A model generated the notes under the pieces. That model saw only the letters and a list, made by a program, of their open reading frames with translations, was not told where the DNA came from and did no database searches. From the NCBI GenBank assembly GCA_030680355.1, contig JAUXVF010000012.1, positions 1-64,000 of the forward strand: a DNA stretch of 64,000 nt, written 5' to 3'. This document shows positions 38,938 through 47,119 of this stretch, one piece after another (the first letter of the stretch is position 1; each line of letters begins with the position of its first letter). The stretch comes from Caulobacter sp. Its GTDB lineage: Bacteria; Pseudomonadota; Alphaproteobacteria; Caulobacterales; Caulobacteraceae. The translations under genes and the position numbers were made by a program.

Positions 38938-39026
38938 GGATATTCCGTGATTACTGGCTCAAACACGAGGGCGGCGAATCTCTTGTTCGTGCGTCGATTC
39001 GTTTTGGTTAGGGTTGTGGGTCCGGA

Positions 39027-39392
39027 ATGGCCAAGAAGGTCCTCATCGTCGAGGATAATGAGCTTAACATGAAGCTCTTCCACGACCTGCTCGATGCTCA
39101 GGGCTACGAGACGTTGCAGACCCGCGAGGGTTTGCAGGCGCTCTCCCTGGCGCGCGAACATCGCCCCGACCTGATTTTGATGGATATCCAGCTGCCTGAG
39201 ATCTCGGGGCTGGAGGTCACCAAATGGCTGAAGGAAGACGACGAGCTCAGCCATATTCCGGTTGTCGCCGTCACCGCCTTCGCCATGAAGGGCGACGAGG
39301 AGCGGATCCGGGAAGGGGGCTGCGAGGCCTATATTTCCAAACCCATTTCGGTGTCGCACTTCCTGGACACCATTCGCCGGCTGCTGGACTAG
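39027..39392 (+). CDS. divK: Single-domain response regulator DivK
   Basis: Receiver-only regulator that, when phosphorylated at the stalked pole, inhibits CckA through DivL and so lowers CtrA activity. The 121 residues show [18 protein letters not shown], the phospho-acceptor Asp53 in [40 protein letters not shown] (Thr switch) and SKPISVSHF (Lys). It closely resembles Caulobacter DivK but ends slightly earlier after RRLLD. It is followed by pleD after 10 nt as an operon. The start ATG is preceded by a GGGTCCGGA-type site. Confidence 0.97.
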   Translation: MAKKVLIVEDNELNMKLFHDLLDAQGYETLQTREGLQALSLAREHRPDLILMDIQLPEISGLEVTKWLKEDDELSHIPVVAVTAFAMKGDEERIREGGCEAYISKPISVSHFLDTIRRLLD

Positions 39393-39402
39393 GGACTGAC
39401 CG

Positions 39403-40767
39403 ATGAGCGCGCGCATTCTTGTCGTCGACGACATCGAAGCCAACGTCAAACTGCTCGAGGCCAAGCTTTCCGCCGAGTATTACGAGGTGCTGACCGCCTA
39501 CGACGGCCCTACGGCGCTGGCCATCGCGGCGGCGGAATCGCCCGATATCATCCTGCTCGACATCATGATGCCCGGCATGGACGGCTTCGCCGTCTGCCAG
39601 CGGCTCAAGGACGACCCGTTGACGCGGCACATCCCGGTGGTTCTGGTCACCGCCCTCGACGGGCGGTCGGACCGGATCCAGGGGCTGGAGGCCGGCGCCG
39701 ACGAATTTCTGACCAAGCCGATCGACGACGTCATGCTGTTCGCCCGCGTGCGCAGCCTCACCCGGCTGAAACAGGTCATGGACGAGCTGCGCGCTCGCGA
39801 GGCCTCCGGTCGGCGCATCGGCGTCATCGCCGGCGTCGCGGCCCGGCTGGGCGGCTCCGGCGGCCGGGTGCTGATCGTCGATGACAACGAGCGCCAGGCG
39901 CAGCGCCTGAGCGCCGAGCTCGGCGTCGAACACCGGCCGGTGATCGAGACCGACGCGGAAAAGGCCCACCTGACCGCGCGCGGACCGGTGGATTTGATCA
40001 TCGTCAATGCGGCGGCCCGCGGCTTTGACGGGCTGCGTTTCGCCGCCGCCATCCGCTCCGACGAGGCGACCCGGCATCTGCCGATCCTGGCGATTGTCGA
40101 TCCGGACGACCGGACGCGGCTGATCAAGGCGCTGGAACTGGGCGTCAACGACCTGCTGATCAAACCCATCGATCCCGAGGAGATGGCCGCCCGCGCCCGG
40201 ACCCAGATCCGCCGAAAGCGCTACACCGATTTCCTGCGCGACAACCTCGACCATTCCCTGGAGCTGGCGGTCACCGACCAACTCACCGGCCTGCATAACC
40301 GCCGGTACATGGAAGGGCAGCTGGAAGCGCTGGTGAAACGCGCCGTGCATGGCGGCGATCCGGTGGCGGCCCTGATGATCGACATCGATCACTTCAAGAA
40401 GATCAACGACAACTTCGGTCATGACGTCGGCGATCAGGTGCTGCGGGAATTCGCCGTGCGGCTGGCCTCGAATGTGCGGGCCATTGATCTGCCCTGCCGC
40501 TATGGCGGGGAGGAATTCACGGTGATCATGCCCGGCGCCGCCCTTGAAGACGCCCAACGGGTGGCCGAACGGATTCGCCTGCATGTGGCCGGTTCACCGT
40601 TCAGGGTGGTCGAGGGTCGTGAATTGCTGACCGTGACCATTTCCATCGGCGTCGCCGCGACGCTTGGCGAGGGCGACACGCCCGAAGCCCTGCTCAAACG
40701 GGCGGACGAGGCGGTCTATGAGGCCAAGGCCGCGGGCCGCAACTGCGTCATCGCCCACGCGGCCTGA
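39403..40767 (+). CDS. pleD: Diguanylate cyclase response regulator PleD
   Basis: Makes cyclic di-GMP at the differentiating stalked pole to drive flagellum loss and stalk growth. The 454 residues run receiver 1 (Asp53 in DIILLDIMMPGMDG), a degenerate receiver 2 (about 145-270, VLIVDDNERQAQ, acceptor position replaced in LIIVNAAARG), then GGDEF (about 290-454) with the active-site GGEEF and an RxxD inhibitory site (RAID) just before it. Same length and domain order as Caulobacter PleD. It is co-transcribed with divK and ends before a shared terminator. Confidence 0.97.
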   Translation: MSARILVVDDIEANVKLLEAKLSAEYYEVLTAYDGPTALAIAAAESPDIILLDIMMPGMDGFAVCQRLKDDPLTRHIPVVLVTALDGRSDRIQGLEAGADEFLTKPIDDVMLFARVRSLTRLKQVMDELRAREASGRRIGVIAGVAARLGGSGGRVLIVDDNERQAQRLSAELGVEHRPVIETDAEKAHLTARGPVDLIIVNAAARGFDGLRFAAAIRSDEATRHLPILAIVDPDDRTRLIKALELGVNDLLIKPIDPEEMAARARTQIRRKRYTDFLRDNLDHSLELAVTDQLTGLHNRRYMEGQLEALVKRAVHGGDPVAALMIDIDHFKKINDNFGHDVGDQVLREFAVRLASNVRAIDLPCRYGGEEFTVIMPGAALEDAQRVAERIRLHVAGSPFRVVEGRELLTVTISIGVAATLGEGDTPEALLKRADEAVYEAKAAGRNCVIAHAA

Positions 40768-40791
40768 CGCCAGACGGCGTTCCAGATAGCA

Positions 40792-40819
40792 GAAAGCCCG
40801 GCGCTGAGGCCGGGCTTTC
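40792..40819. terminator. Bidirectional terminator between pleD and rpmG
   Basis: GAAAGCCCGGC pairs perfectly with GCCGGGCTTTC around a 6-nt loop (GCTGAG). It lies between the convergent pleD and rpmG genes and serves both. Confidence 0.9.
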
Positions 40820-40846
40820 CATAGATCTTACAGGGGCTTGTGACCC

Positions 40847-41014
40847 TTATTTGATCTTGCCTTCTTTGAATTCGACATGTTTGCGCACGACCGGATCGTA
40901 CTTCTTCAGCACGAGTTTCTCGGTCATGGTGCGGGCGTTCTTCTTGGCGACGTAGAAGAAGCCGGTGTCCGCCGTCGAGTTGAGGCGGATCTTGATGGAA
41001 GCCGGTTTGGCCAT
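40847..41014 (-). CDS. rpmG: 50S ribosomal protein L33
   Basis: A 55-residue ribosomal protein: [20 protein letters not shown], then [20 protein letters not shown], then [15 protein letters not shown]. This is the Cys-free alphaproteobacterial L33 (no zinc CxxC). It has a good AAGGAT ribosome binding site before the ATG at 41014. It converges with pleD, sharing the terminator. Confidence 0.97.
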   Translation of the reverse strand: MAKPASIKIRLNSTADTGFFYVAKKNARTMTEKLVLKKYDPVVRKHVEFKEGKIK

Positions 41015-41089
41015 CGATAGAATCCTTCGGTAGCCGCGTGGGCCGAAACTGAGAGGCGCGGAACATACTCATCGTCACCGCGAAGTCAA

Positions 41090-41674
41090 TCACACCAGCG
41101 GCCGCACCCGCGTGGTTCCGGCGCGATAGGTCATCAGGAAGGGCGGGGCGCTGGTCTGCAACGATCGCAGCACCGCCTCGGTAATGTCGTAGATCGGCAG
41201 CCGAAGGGCTTCATCAAGCGGCCGCCAGGCCAGATCGGCCAGTTCGCTGCTGTCGGCGGCCTCGCCCTGGGCCAGTTCGGCGTCGGCCAGGAAGAACCGG
41301 GCGTGGAACCGGACCGGGCTGTTGGTCGGGGTGATGGCCCGAGCCGCCACGGTCAGGGGGGCATGGTCGGCGGGCAGGATCAGACCGGTTTCCTCGGTGG
41401 TCTCCCGCAGGGCGGCGGTGGCCAGGGCCGCGGCCAGGCGGGGTTCGGCGGCCATCCGCCGGACGCAGGCCTCGGCCAGGGCGCCGGCCACGGGCTGGTC
41501 GAAATCGGCGCGGTCGACCCGGCCGCCGGGGAAGACGAAAACATCGGGCGCGAACCGGGACCTGGCCGGCCGCCGCCCCATCAACACCCGAGGCCCCGCC
41601 GCCATATGACGCAGGAGGACCAGGCTGGCGGCGTCACGCGGCCGCACCGGCCGGACGGCAGGCGCAGCGGTCAC
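41090..41674 (-). CDS. NUDIX-family hydrolase (second of two)
   Basis: A 194-residue NUDIX protein. The N-terminal DAASLVLLRHMAAGPRVLMGRRP leads to VFVFPGGRVD, and the Nudix helix signature is spread as ALRETTEETGLIL (GX5EX7REUXEEXGU-like: R-E-T-T-E-E-T-G). The GTG start at 41674 overlaps the upstream NUDIX gene's stop (GTGA). Substrate unknown; the family includes nucleoside diphosphate and CoA hydrolases. It resembles the upstream neighbour, suggesting tandem duplication. Confidence 0.87.
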   Translation of the reverse strand: MTAAPAVRPVRPRDAASLVLLRHMAAGPRVLMGRRPARSRFAPDVFVFPGGRVDRADFDQPVAGALAEACVRRMAAEPRLAAALATAALRETTEETGLILPADHAPLTVAARAITPTNSPVRFHARFFLADAELAQGEAADSSELADLAWRPLDEALRLPIYDITEAVLRSLQTSAPPFLMTYRAGTTRVRPLV

Positions 41675-42399
41675 AGGTGCTCCAGTCGACGCGCGCCGTT
41701 CATGAACCGCATGAAGGGTACGGGACGGTTTCCGGTCGCCAGTCGCTCGGCGACCTCCTGAACCACGAAACGGGTGATGTTGGGCAGGTCCAGCGCCAGG
41801 GCCTCGTCGAGATTGACCCATTCGATCTCGTCCAGCTCGCCGCAGTCGGGCCGCCGCTCCAGGCTGAGCAGCGCCTCGGCCTCGGCCATGAAGAAGCGGG
41901 CGTCGAACCGGCGCGGCCGATAGGGCGGGGTGATGGCCCGGGCGACGAAGTCCAGGGCCGACAGGTCGGGCAGGGCGCCGATCTCGAGAAACTCGCGCCA
42001 GCCGCCGACGCCGGGCCGGGGCGGCGCGGATTTGGCCAGCAGCAGCCCGGCCTCCTCGAAGGTCTCGCGGACGGCGGCCATGGCCAGGGCGTGGGGCAGG
42101 CGGGGGCTGGCGTGGCGGGCGGTCAGGGCCAGTTTCGCCTCGACCTCGGGCGTCAGATCGTTGGCCGAGGGGGCGGTGAAGTCGCCGCGGTCGACGCGCC
42201 CCCCCGGAAACACCCATTTGTCCGGCATGAAGGCGTGGCCGCGATTGCGGCGGCCCATCAGCAGGCGCGGCTTCTTCGCGTCGCGCCGCACAACGATCAG
42301 GGTCGCGGCGTGACGGATCCGCGGTCGGGCCTGGCCCGCCTCGCGCATGGCGCCGTCGCTGCGGGGATCATAGCTGGGGTCGAGCACCGGTCCGGTCAT
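41671..42399 (-). CDS. NUDIX-family hydrolase (first of two)
   Basis: A 242-residue NUDIX protein with RIRHAATLIVVRRDAKKPRL, the PDKWVFPGGRVDRGDF entry and the Nudix helix AVRETFEEAGLLL. A C-terminal RPVPFMRFMNGARRLEHL follows. Relatives of this length are often annotated as CoA-type pyrophosphatases, but no specific motif was seen. The start could be 42450 (overlapping the DUF4424 stop) or 42399; I prefer 42399. It is coupled to the next gene by a 4-nt overlap. Confidence 0.85.
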   Translation of the reverse strand: MTGPVLDPSYDPRSDGAMREAGQARPRIRHAATLIVVRRDAKKPRLLMGRRNRGHAFMPDKWVFPGGRVDRGDFTAPSANDLTPEVEAKLALTARHASPRLPHALAMAAVRETFEEAGLLLAKSAPPRPGVGGWREFLEIGALPDLSALDFVARAITPPYRPRRFDARFFMAEAEALLSLERRPDCGELDEIEWVNLDEALALDLPNITRFVVQEVAERLATGNRPVPFMRFMNGARRLEHL

Positions 42400-42446
42400 G
42401 TCGTCAGCATAGACCCTGGCGGGCGTCTGGGAATGGTGACCCCGCG

Positions 42447-43457
42447 TCACTCTTCCTCGGGGAGGGGTTTGAGGATCAGCACGTCGAGATCGTGGTCGGG
42501 CGTCCAGTTGGTCTTGCGCACCTCGAACAGGGTCGGCCCGATCTTGCTCACGCCGCTGGCGCAGAAGCTGACCAGGCTGTCGGCCGAGCCCTTGTCGATC
42601 ACCATCCGGAAATCGCCGATCGGCTTGGCCCAGTTGCCGCCGGTCTTGAGGATGTAGGCGATGCGCTCCTCGGTCAGCAGGGCGTAGCCCTCGGGATTGG
42701 CGCGCCGCGCGGCCCCGGCCAGGAAGGCCTTGTCGATACAGTATCGCGCCTGGGTCGCTGGCCAGGTCTCGTCGGTCTCGAAACCCGGAACGCCGAACAG
42801 GGTGCCCGCGGAATAGCCGACCACGGGCCGGTAGTGGTGCTCGACCACGACCTCGCGGCCGGCCGGAAAGGTCTGTTCCCAGTGAAACGCCGCCCGCAGC
42901 GTCCAGGCCGGGGCCAGATGGCGCTCCCAGCCCTGGCCGGCGTCGTATTCGTCGACGATGGCCAGTCCCAGCGCCACGGCCTCGTCCTGTCGGGCCTGGG
43001 GCAGGGCGTCGAGGGCCGGGGCGACGCTGTCCAGATACAGGGCCAGGGGAATGCCGTTGGCGGTCAGCCAGGCCGTCCGGTCGACCTCGCCCACGAAGGC
43101 CCTCTGATCGACGGCCATGGCCGCCGGCTTGCCGTCGACCAGGGTGGCGAATCCCAGCGGATTGGTCGGGCTCTCGCTGTCGGGGATGCCGTTGGGCTCA
43201 TAGGCGAACGACGGCCCGCCCAGATCCGGCAGCGGAAAAGCCACCCGCGTGGTGACGTCGGCGCCGGACGTGTTGATGAAGACGTAGCGGACACGGATCT
43301 CGTCGGCCGAGATGTAGAGGTCCTCGGAGCGCATCTCGATGGCCTCAGAGCGGGTCAGGACCAGGCCGCCGGCGGCCAGTTCAGCCGAGGAGTCATTGGC
43401 CAGGGCCGGGCCGGCGAGGGCGGCGGTCAGCGTCAGGGCGAGCAGGGCGCGTTTCAT
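42447..43457 (-). CDS. DUF4424 exported protein
   Basis: A 336-residue secreted protein. The signal peptide is MKRALLALTLTAALAGPALA, with GGGAGA ribosome binding site 6-7 nt before the ATG at 43457. The mature part matches DUF4424: NDSSAELAAGGLVLTRSEAI, VRYVFINTSGADVTTRVAFP, and EHHYRPVVG with a Cys pair around RYCIDKAF and VSFCASGV. Function unknown. It precedes the NUDIX genes on the same strand. Confidence 0.88.
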   Translation of the reverse strand: MKRALLALTLTAALAGPALANDSSAELAAGGLVLTRSEAIEMRSEDLYISADEIRVRYVFINTSGADVTTRVAFPLPDLGGPSFAYEPNGIPDSESPTNPLGFATLVDGKPAAMAVDQRAFVGEVDRTAWLTANGIPLALYLDSVAPALDALPQARQDEAVALGLAIVDEYDAGQGWERHLAPAWTLRAAFHWEQTFPAGREVVVEHHYRPVVGYSAGTLFGVPGFETDETWPATQARYCIDKAFLAGAARRANPEGYALLTEERIAYILKTGGNWAKPIGDFRMVIDKGSADSLVSFCASGVSKIGPTLFEVRKTNWTPDHDLDVLILKPLPEEE

Positions 43458-43509
43458 GAGCAGGTCTCCCGAGGCAGGGACGCTAGCACAGGCCGACGGC
43501 GACGGAAGC

Positions 43510-43914
43510 TCAGACGGCCGTCGCCGTTGACCGCGCCTTCGCCGTCTCCGCGCCCAGATAATTGAGCTCAACGGTGATGCCGTTGGGGTCCTGTAGGAAC
43601 AGCTGTTTGATCGGGGCGCCGGGCACGCCGATCTCACGGAAGGCGACACCCAGGCCGGTCAGCCGCGCCTTGGCCGCTTCCAGGTCGTCGATGGCGAAGG
43701 CGACATGGTTCAGCGTCGCCTGGTCGGAGCCGACGCCCTGCGCCGACCGGCTCATCAGATGAACCACCGGCCGGTCGCCGGCGTAGAGCCAGTGCCCGTC
43801 AAACGGAAACGCCGGCCGCCAGCGCTCGGTCAGCCCCATGACATCGCGCCAGAAGTCGCGCGTGTGGGTCAGCAGCGGGGTGGCGATATTGATGTGGTCG
43901 AGGTCGCGGATCAT
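43510..43914 (-). CDS. VOC-superfamily (glyoxalase-like) protein
   Basis: A 134-residue two-repeat VOC fold: DLDHINIATPLLTHTRDFWRD, then GDRPVVHLMS, LNHVAFAIDDLEAAKARL and LFLQDPNGITVELNYLG. Metal ligand candidates are His in HINIA, His in VVHLM, His in NHVAF and Glu in TVELNY. It resembles lactoylglutathione-lyase and dioxygenase relatives; the substrate is unknown. It stands alone, upstream of DUF4424 by about 50 nt on the same strand. Confidence 0.9.
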   Translation of the reverse strand: MIRDLDHINIATPLLTHTRDFWRDVMGLTERWRPAFPFDGHWLYAGDRPVVHLMSRSAQGVGSDQATLNHVAFAIDDLEAAKARLTGLGVAFREIGVPGAPIKQLFLQDPNGITVELNYLGAETAKARSTATAV

Positions 43915-44001
43915 GGGGATCGACGGCGGGAAATGCCCCGCAATTGGCGGCTGAACGGCAGGGGTTGCTCGCGATCTTCGTAGCTTTGCCGATGGAGCAC
44001 C

Positions 44002-44430
44002 CTATCCGGCCCCGCCATTGATCGTTGCGAAAACTCCAAGAAGATCAACGCCAGCGGCTGCGAGGATCATCGCAACGGCAATGAGAACTATCGTATAGAT
44101 AGCGTTCGCGGCCATCCCTTGCGCGATACTCTTCAACAAAGTGCCCCTGAGGGCTTCCTCTACGATTTCTGGACGAGCGTCCGACACGACGCCATTGGCG
44201 AACTGGGCAAGGACTCCGCTGGCCTGAGCCGCGAATGCATCAATGGTCTGCGGAGTGTAGGCAGAGACATAGGCGCCGACCTCCGCAGGCCGCGGCGCCC
44301 GCCCGTGATCGGCCTCGAATTTGCGGACCCATTCCCGCTTGGCCGTCTTGTAGAGGCCGTAGGCAATGAAGCCCTGCACCTTGTTGTCGCCTTGATCGAC
44401 AAGGCGTTCGTACATCGTATTGTGCGTCAT
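44002..44430 (-). CDS. Unrecognised protein with a C-terminal membrane segment
   Basis: A 142-residue protein. The first 100 residues are soluble and helical (GFIAYGLYKTAKREWVRKFE). A hydrophobic stretch (about 108-135, AIYTIVLIAVAMILAAAG) ends the chain, so it would be C-tail anchored. I recognise no family. G+C content is visibly lower than in neighbours. Its ATG overlaps the stop of the small upstream gene (ATGA), giving a coupled two-gene cassette. Confidence 0.72.
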   Translation of the reverse strand: MTHNTMYERLVDQGDNKVQGFIAYGLYKTAKREWVRKFEADHGRAPRPAEVGAYVSAYTPQTIDAFAAQASGVLAQFANGVVSDARPEIVEEALRGTLLKSIAQGMAANAIYTIVLIAVAMILAAAGVDLLGVFATINGGAG

Positions 44431-44615
44431 CGTTTCGGAGGTGTCGGCGGGTGACTTATCGCGTTTTCAAGCGCGGTGTTCGCTCGGTCAGAAGCCTTGT
44501 CATAGGTGCTGCCGGCCATCACGCCTGCTTTCCAGGCGCCGCTCTTGGCATCGCGAAACACGCCCGATTTGGGCGAAGCAGGAGGTGCTCGGTCGACGGA
44601 GAATCTCTTGGGCAT
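44427..44615 (-). CDS. Small basic protein, unknown
   Basis: A 62-residue polar, basic protein (MPKRFSVDRAPPASPKSGVF and AWKAGVMAGSTYDKASDRAN segments), without a membrane helix. The ATG at 44615 has GGAG 8 nt upstream, better than the alternative start at 44630. Stop and next start overlap by 4 nt. Together with the 142-residue gene it forms an orphan cassette between the VOC gene and rnr. No function can be proposed. Confidence 0.65.
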   Translation of the reverse strand: MPKRFSVDRAPPASPKSGVFRDAKSGAWKAGVMAGSTYDKASDRANTALENAISHPPTPPKR

Positions 44616-44677
44616 TTTTGAACTCCACACTCAACTTAGGCGGGATTGTGGAAAATTGCGAGTCGGCTACGGAGCCT

Positions 44678-46981
44678 CTACCGCCGCTTCCCCTTCTTCA
44701 CCCCCTTCGGCGCGCCTCCGCGTTTGGGGCCGCCGCGACCGGGGTCCTTGCGGCCGCGCATGCCGAGTCTGGGCCTCGGCGCATTGGGATCGGCCGGCGC
44801 CGGCTCGCTGAGCATCTCGAACAGCAGGCCGCCGGTGATCGGGGTGGCTTCGCGCAGCTTGACCTCGACCATCATGCCCAGCGGCCAGCGGGCGCCGCTG
44901 CGCTCGCCGACCAGGGCGTGGGTGCGGTCGTCATGGACGAAATACTCGTCGCCCAGGGCCGAGATCGGGATCAGGCCGTCGGCGCCGGTGTCGGTCAGGC
45001 GGACGAACAGGCCAAACCGGGTCACGCCGGTGATCCGGCCGGAAAACTGGGCCCCGACCTTGTCGGCCAGGAAGGCGGCGACATAGCGGTCGGTGGCGTC
45101 GCGCTCGGCGGCCATGGCCCGGCGCTCGGCGAAGGTGATGCGCTCGGCGGTGTCCTTGATCTGGCTGATGTCGGCGTCGGTCAGGCCGTCGGTCCCCAGA
45201 CCCAGGGCCCGGATCAGGCCGCGGTGCACCACCAGGTCGGCATAACGCCGGATCGGGCTGGTGAAATGGGCGTAGCGGTCGAGGTTGAGGCCGAAGTGGC
45301 CGAGGTTGTCGGAGCTGTAGTGGGCCTGCATCTGGGTGCGCAGCACCACCTCGTTGATGATGTCGGCGTTGGGCCCGTCGCGGGTCTCGCTGAGCAGCTT
45401 GTTGAAACGGTCGGTGCGCGGCGCCTCGCCCTTGGACCAGTTGATCCCCAGGGTGGCCAGGAAGTCGGCCAGGTTCTGCACCTTCTCCTGGCTTGGGGTG
45501 TCGTGGACCCGGTAGATCAGCGGCGTGCGCTTCTGTTCCAGCGTCTCGGCGGCGCAGACATTGGCCTGGACCATCATCTCCTCGATCAGCTTGTGGGCTT
45601 CAAGGGAGGCGCGGCGGGTGATCGAGTCGACGTGGCCGTCGGGGCCGATGATGATCCGGCGCTCCTCGCTCATGATGGCCAGCGGCGAGCGGTCGTCGCG
45701 GCCGGTCTTCATCAGGCGATAGGCGGTCCACAGCGGTTGCAGGACGCCCTCGAGGATCGGGCCGGTCTGGTCGTCGGGTTTGCCGTCGATGGCGTCCTGG
45801 GCCTGCTCGTAGCTGAGCTTGGCGGCCGAGCGCATCAGGCCGCGCACGAAGCGGTGGCTGATCTTGCGGCCGGCCTTGTTGAACACCATCCGCACGGCCA
45901 TCGTCGCCCGGTTCTCGCCTTCGCGCAGGGAGCAGAGGCCGTTGCTCAGCACCTCCGGCAGCATCGGCTCGACCCGGTCGGGGAAATAGACGCTGTTGGA
46001 CTTGTCGCGGGCCTCGCGGTCGAGCGCCGTGCCCGAGCGGACATAGGCGGCGACATCGGCGATGGCGACCCAGATCACCCAGCCGCCGACATTGCGCGGC
46101 TCGGGGTCTGGATGGGCGAAGACGGCGTCGTCGTGGTCACGGGCGTCGGCCGGGTCGATGGTGATGAAGGGCAGGTCGCGCAGGTCTTCGCGCCCGGCCA
46201 GGGTCGGGGCCTTGGCGGCCTCGGCTTCGGCTTCGGCCTCGGGGGTGAAGCCGGTCGGGATGCCGTGGCTGTGGATGGCGATCAGGGAGGCGGCGCGCGG
46301 CTCGTCTTCGCGGCCGACGACCTCGATGACCTTGCCCAGTTTCGGACCGTAGCGCTGAGCGGCGCCGCCGACGGCCGCCAGCACCAGGTCGCCGTCCTTC
46401 AGCTTGCCGACCTCGCCGGGCGGCAGGATCAGGCTTTCCTTGGACTTGCGGTCGACCGGCTCGACGCGGACGTCGCGGCCGCCCTTGCGGACGACGCCCA
46501 GTATGCGGTGGGCGCTCTGGCCGAGCTTCTTGATCAGCCGGGCCTCGAACTCGCCGGTCTCCAGGCGGTCGAAATGCACCAGCAGCCGGTCACCGACGCC
46601 CGGCGCGCCGGCCACGACCTCGCCCCTGGCCGGTGCCAGCCGGGCCAGGGGGGCGTCTTCGCCGCCCTTGGCCAGCCGCACATAGAGATCGCCGTCGGTG
46701 TCGCGCTCGACCACATCGGCGACGCCGACCGGGGGCAGGGCGCCGGCCTCGGCGAAGCCCTTGCGACCGCGTTTGCCCAGGGCGCCTTCGGCCTCCAGCG
46801 TGCGCAGCATGTCGCGCAGGGCCCGTCGCGCCTCGCCCTTGAGCCCGAAGGCGCGGGCGATGTCGCCCTTGTCCTGCTCACCGGCGGTGCGCAGGTAGGC
46901 GATCAGGGTGTCGCGGTCGGGCAGGCCGGGCGGCGGACGGGTGGTCTTGGGTGGTTTCGGGGCGCGGGGAGGCTTGGGCAT
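44678..46981 (-). CDS. rnr: Ribonuclease R
   Basis: A 3'-5' exoribonuclease of structured RNA, 767 residues. Order: an N-terminal winged-helix-like part with a basic Pro/Lys-rich start, cold-shock OB domains, the RNB catalytic domain (metal-ligand IDPADARDHDDAVF; GLCSLREGENRATMAV; HFTSPIRRYADLVVHR), an S1 domain (GRITGVTRFGLFVRLTDTG) and a Lys/Arg/Gly-rich tail (KKGKRR). It lies upstream of topA in the order of transcription? No: both are minus strand with topA transcribed first, and a repeat pair lies between them. Confidence 0.95.
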   Translation of the reverse strand: MPKPPRAPKPPKTTRPPPGLPDRDTLIAYLRTAGEQDKGDIARAFGLKGEARRALRDMLRTLEAEGALGKRGRKGFAEAGALPPVGVADVVERDTDGDLYVRLAKGGEDAPLARLAPARGEVVAGAPGVGDRLLVHFDRLETGEFEARLIKKLGQSAHRILGVVRKGGRDVRVEPVDRKSKESLILPPGEVGKLKDGDLVLAAVGGAAQRYGPKLGKVIEVVGREDEPRAASLIAIHSHGIPTGFTPEAEAEAEAAKAPTLAGREDLRDLPFITIDPADARDHDDAVFAHPDPEPRNVGGWVIWVAIADVAAYVRSGTALDREARDKSNSVYFPDRVEPMLPEVLSNGLCSLREGENRATMAVRMVFNKAGRKISHRFVRGLMRSAAKLSYEQAQDAIDGKPDDQTGPILEGVLQPLWTAYRLMKTGRDDRSPLAIMSEERRIIIGPDGHVDSITRRASLEAHKLIEEMMVQANVCAAETLEQKRTPLIYRVHDTPSQEKVQNLADFLATLGINWSKGEAPRTDRFNKLLSETRDGPNADIINEVVLRTQMQAHYSSDNLGHFGLNLDRYAHFTSPIRRYADLVVHRGLIRALGLGTDGLTDADISQIKDTAERITFAERRAMAAERDATDRYVAAFLADKVGAQFSGRITGVTRFGLFVRLTDTGADGLIPISALGDEYFVHDDRTHALVGERSGARWPLGMMVEVKLREATPITGGLLFEMLSEPAPADPNAPRPRLGMRGRKDPGRGGPKRGGAPKGVKKGKRR

Positions 46982-47004
46982 GGGGCGGAGATATCACAAC
47001 AGCG

Positions 47005-47115
47005 CGTCATCGTCGGACTTGTTCCGGCGACCCATGAACACCTGAGTCTGCCGTCATTGGCGATGGGCCGATGACAGCAAGCGCATGGATCCTCGGGACA
47101 AGCCCGAGGATGACG
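47005..47115. repeat. Inverted pair of CGTCATCCTCGGGCTTGTC-type palindromic units
   Basis: Unit 1 (47005-47036) reads CGTCATCGTCGGACTTGTTC...CATG. Unit 2 (47084-47115) is the reverse complement of the same 32-nt motif, with a perfect ATCCTCGGG / CCCGAGGAT hairpin around ACAAG. The units are separated by 47 nt and sit between topA and rnr. Hairpin 2 could terminate topA. Confidence 0.75.
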
Positions 47116-47119
47116 GCTG

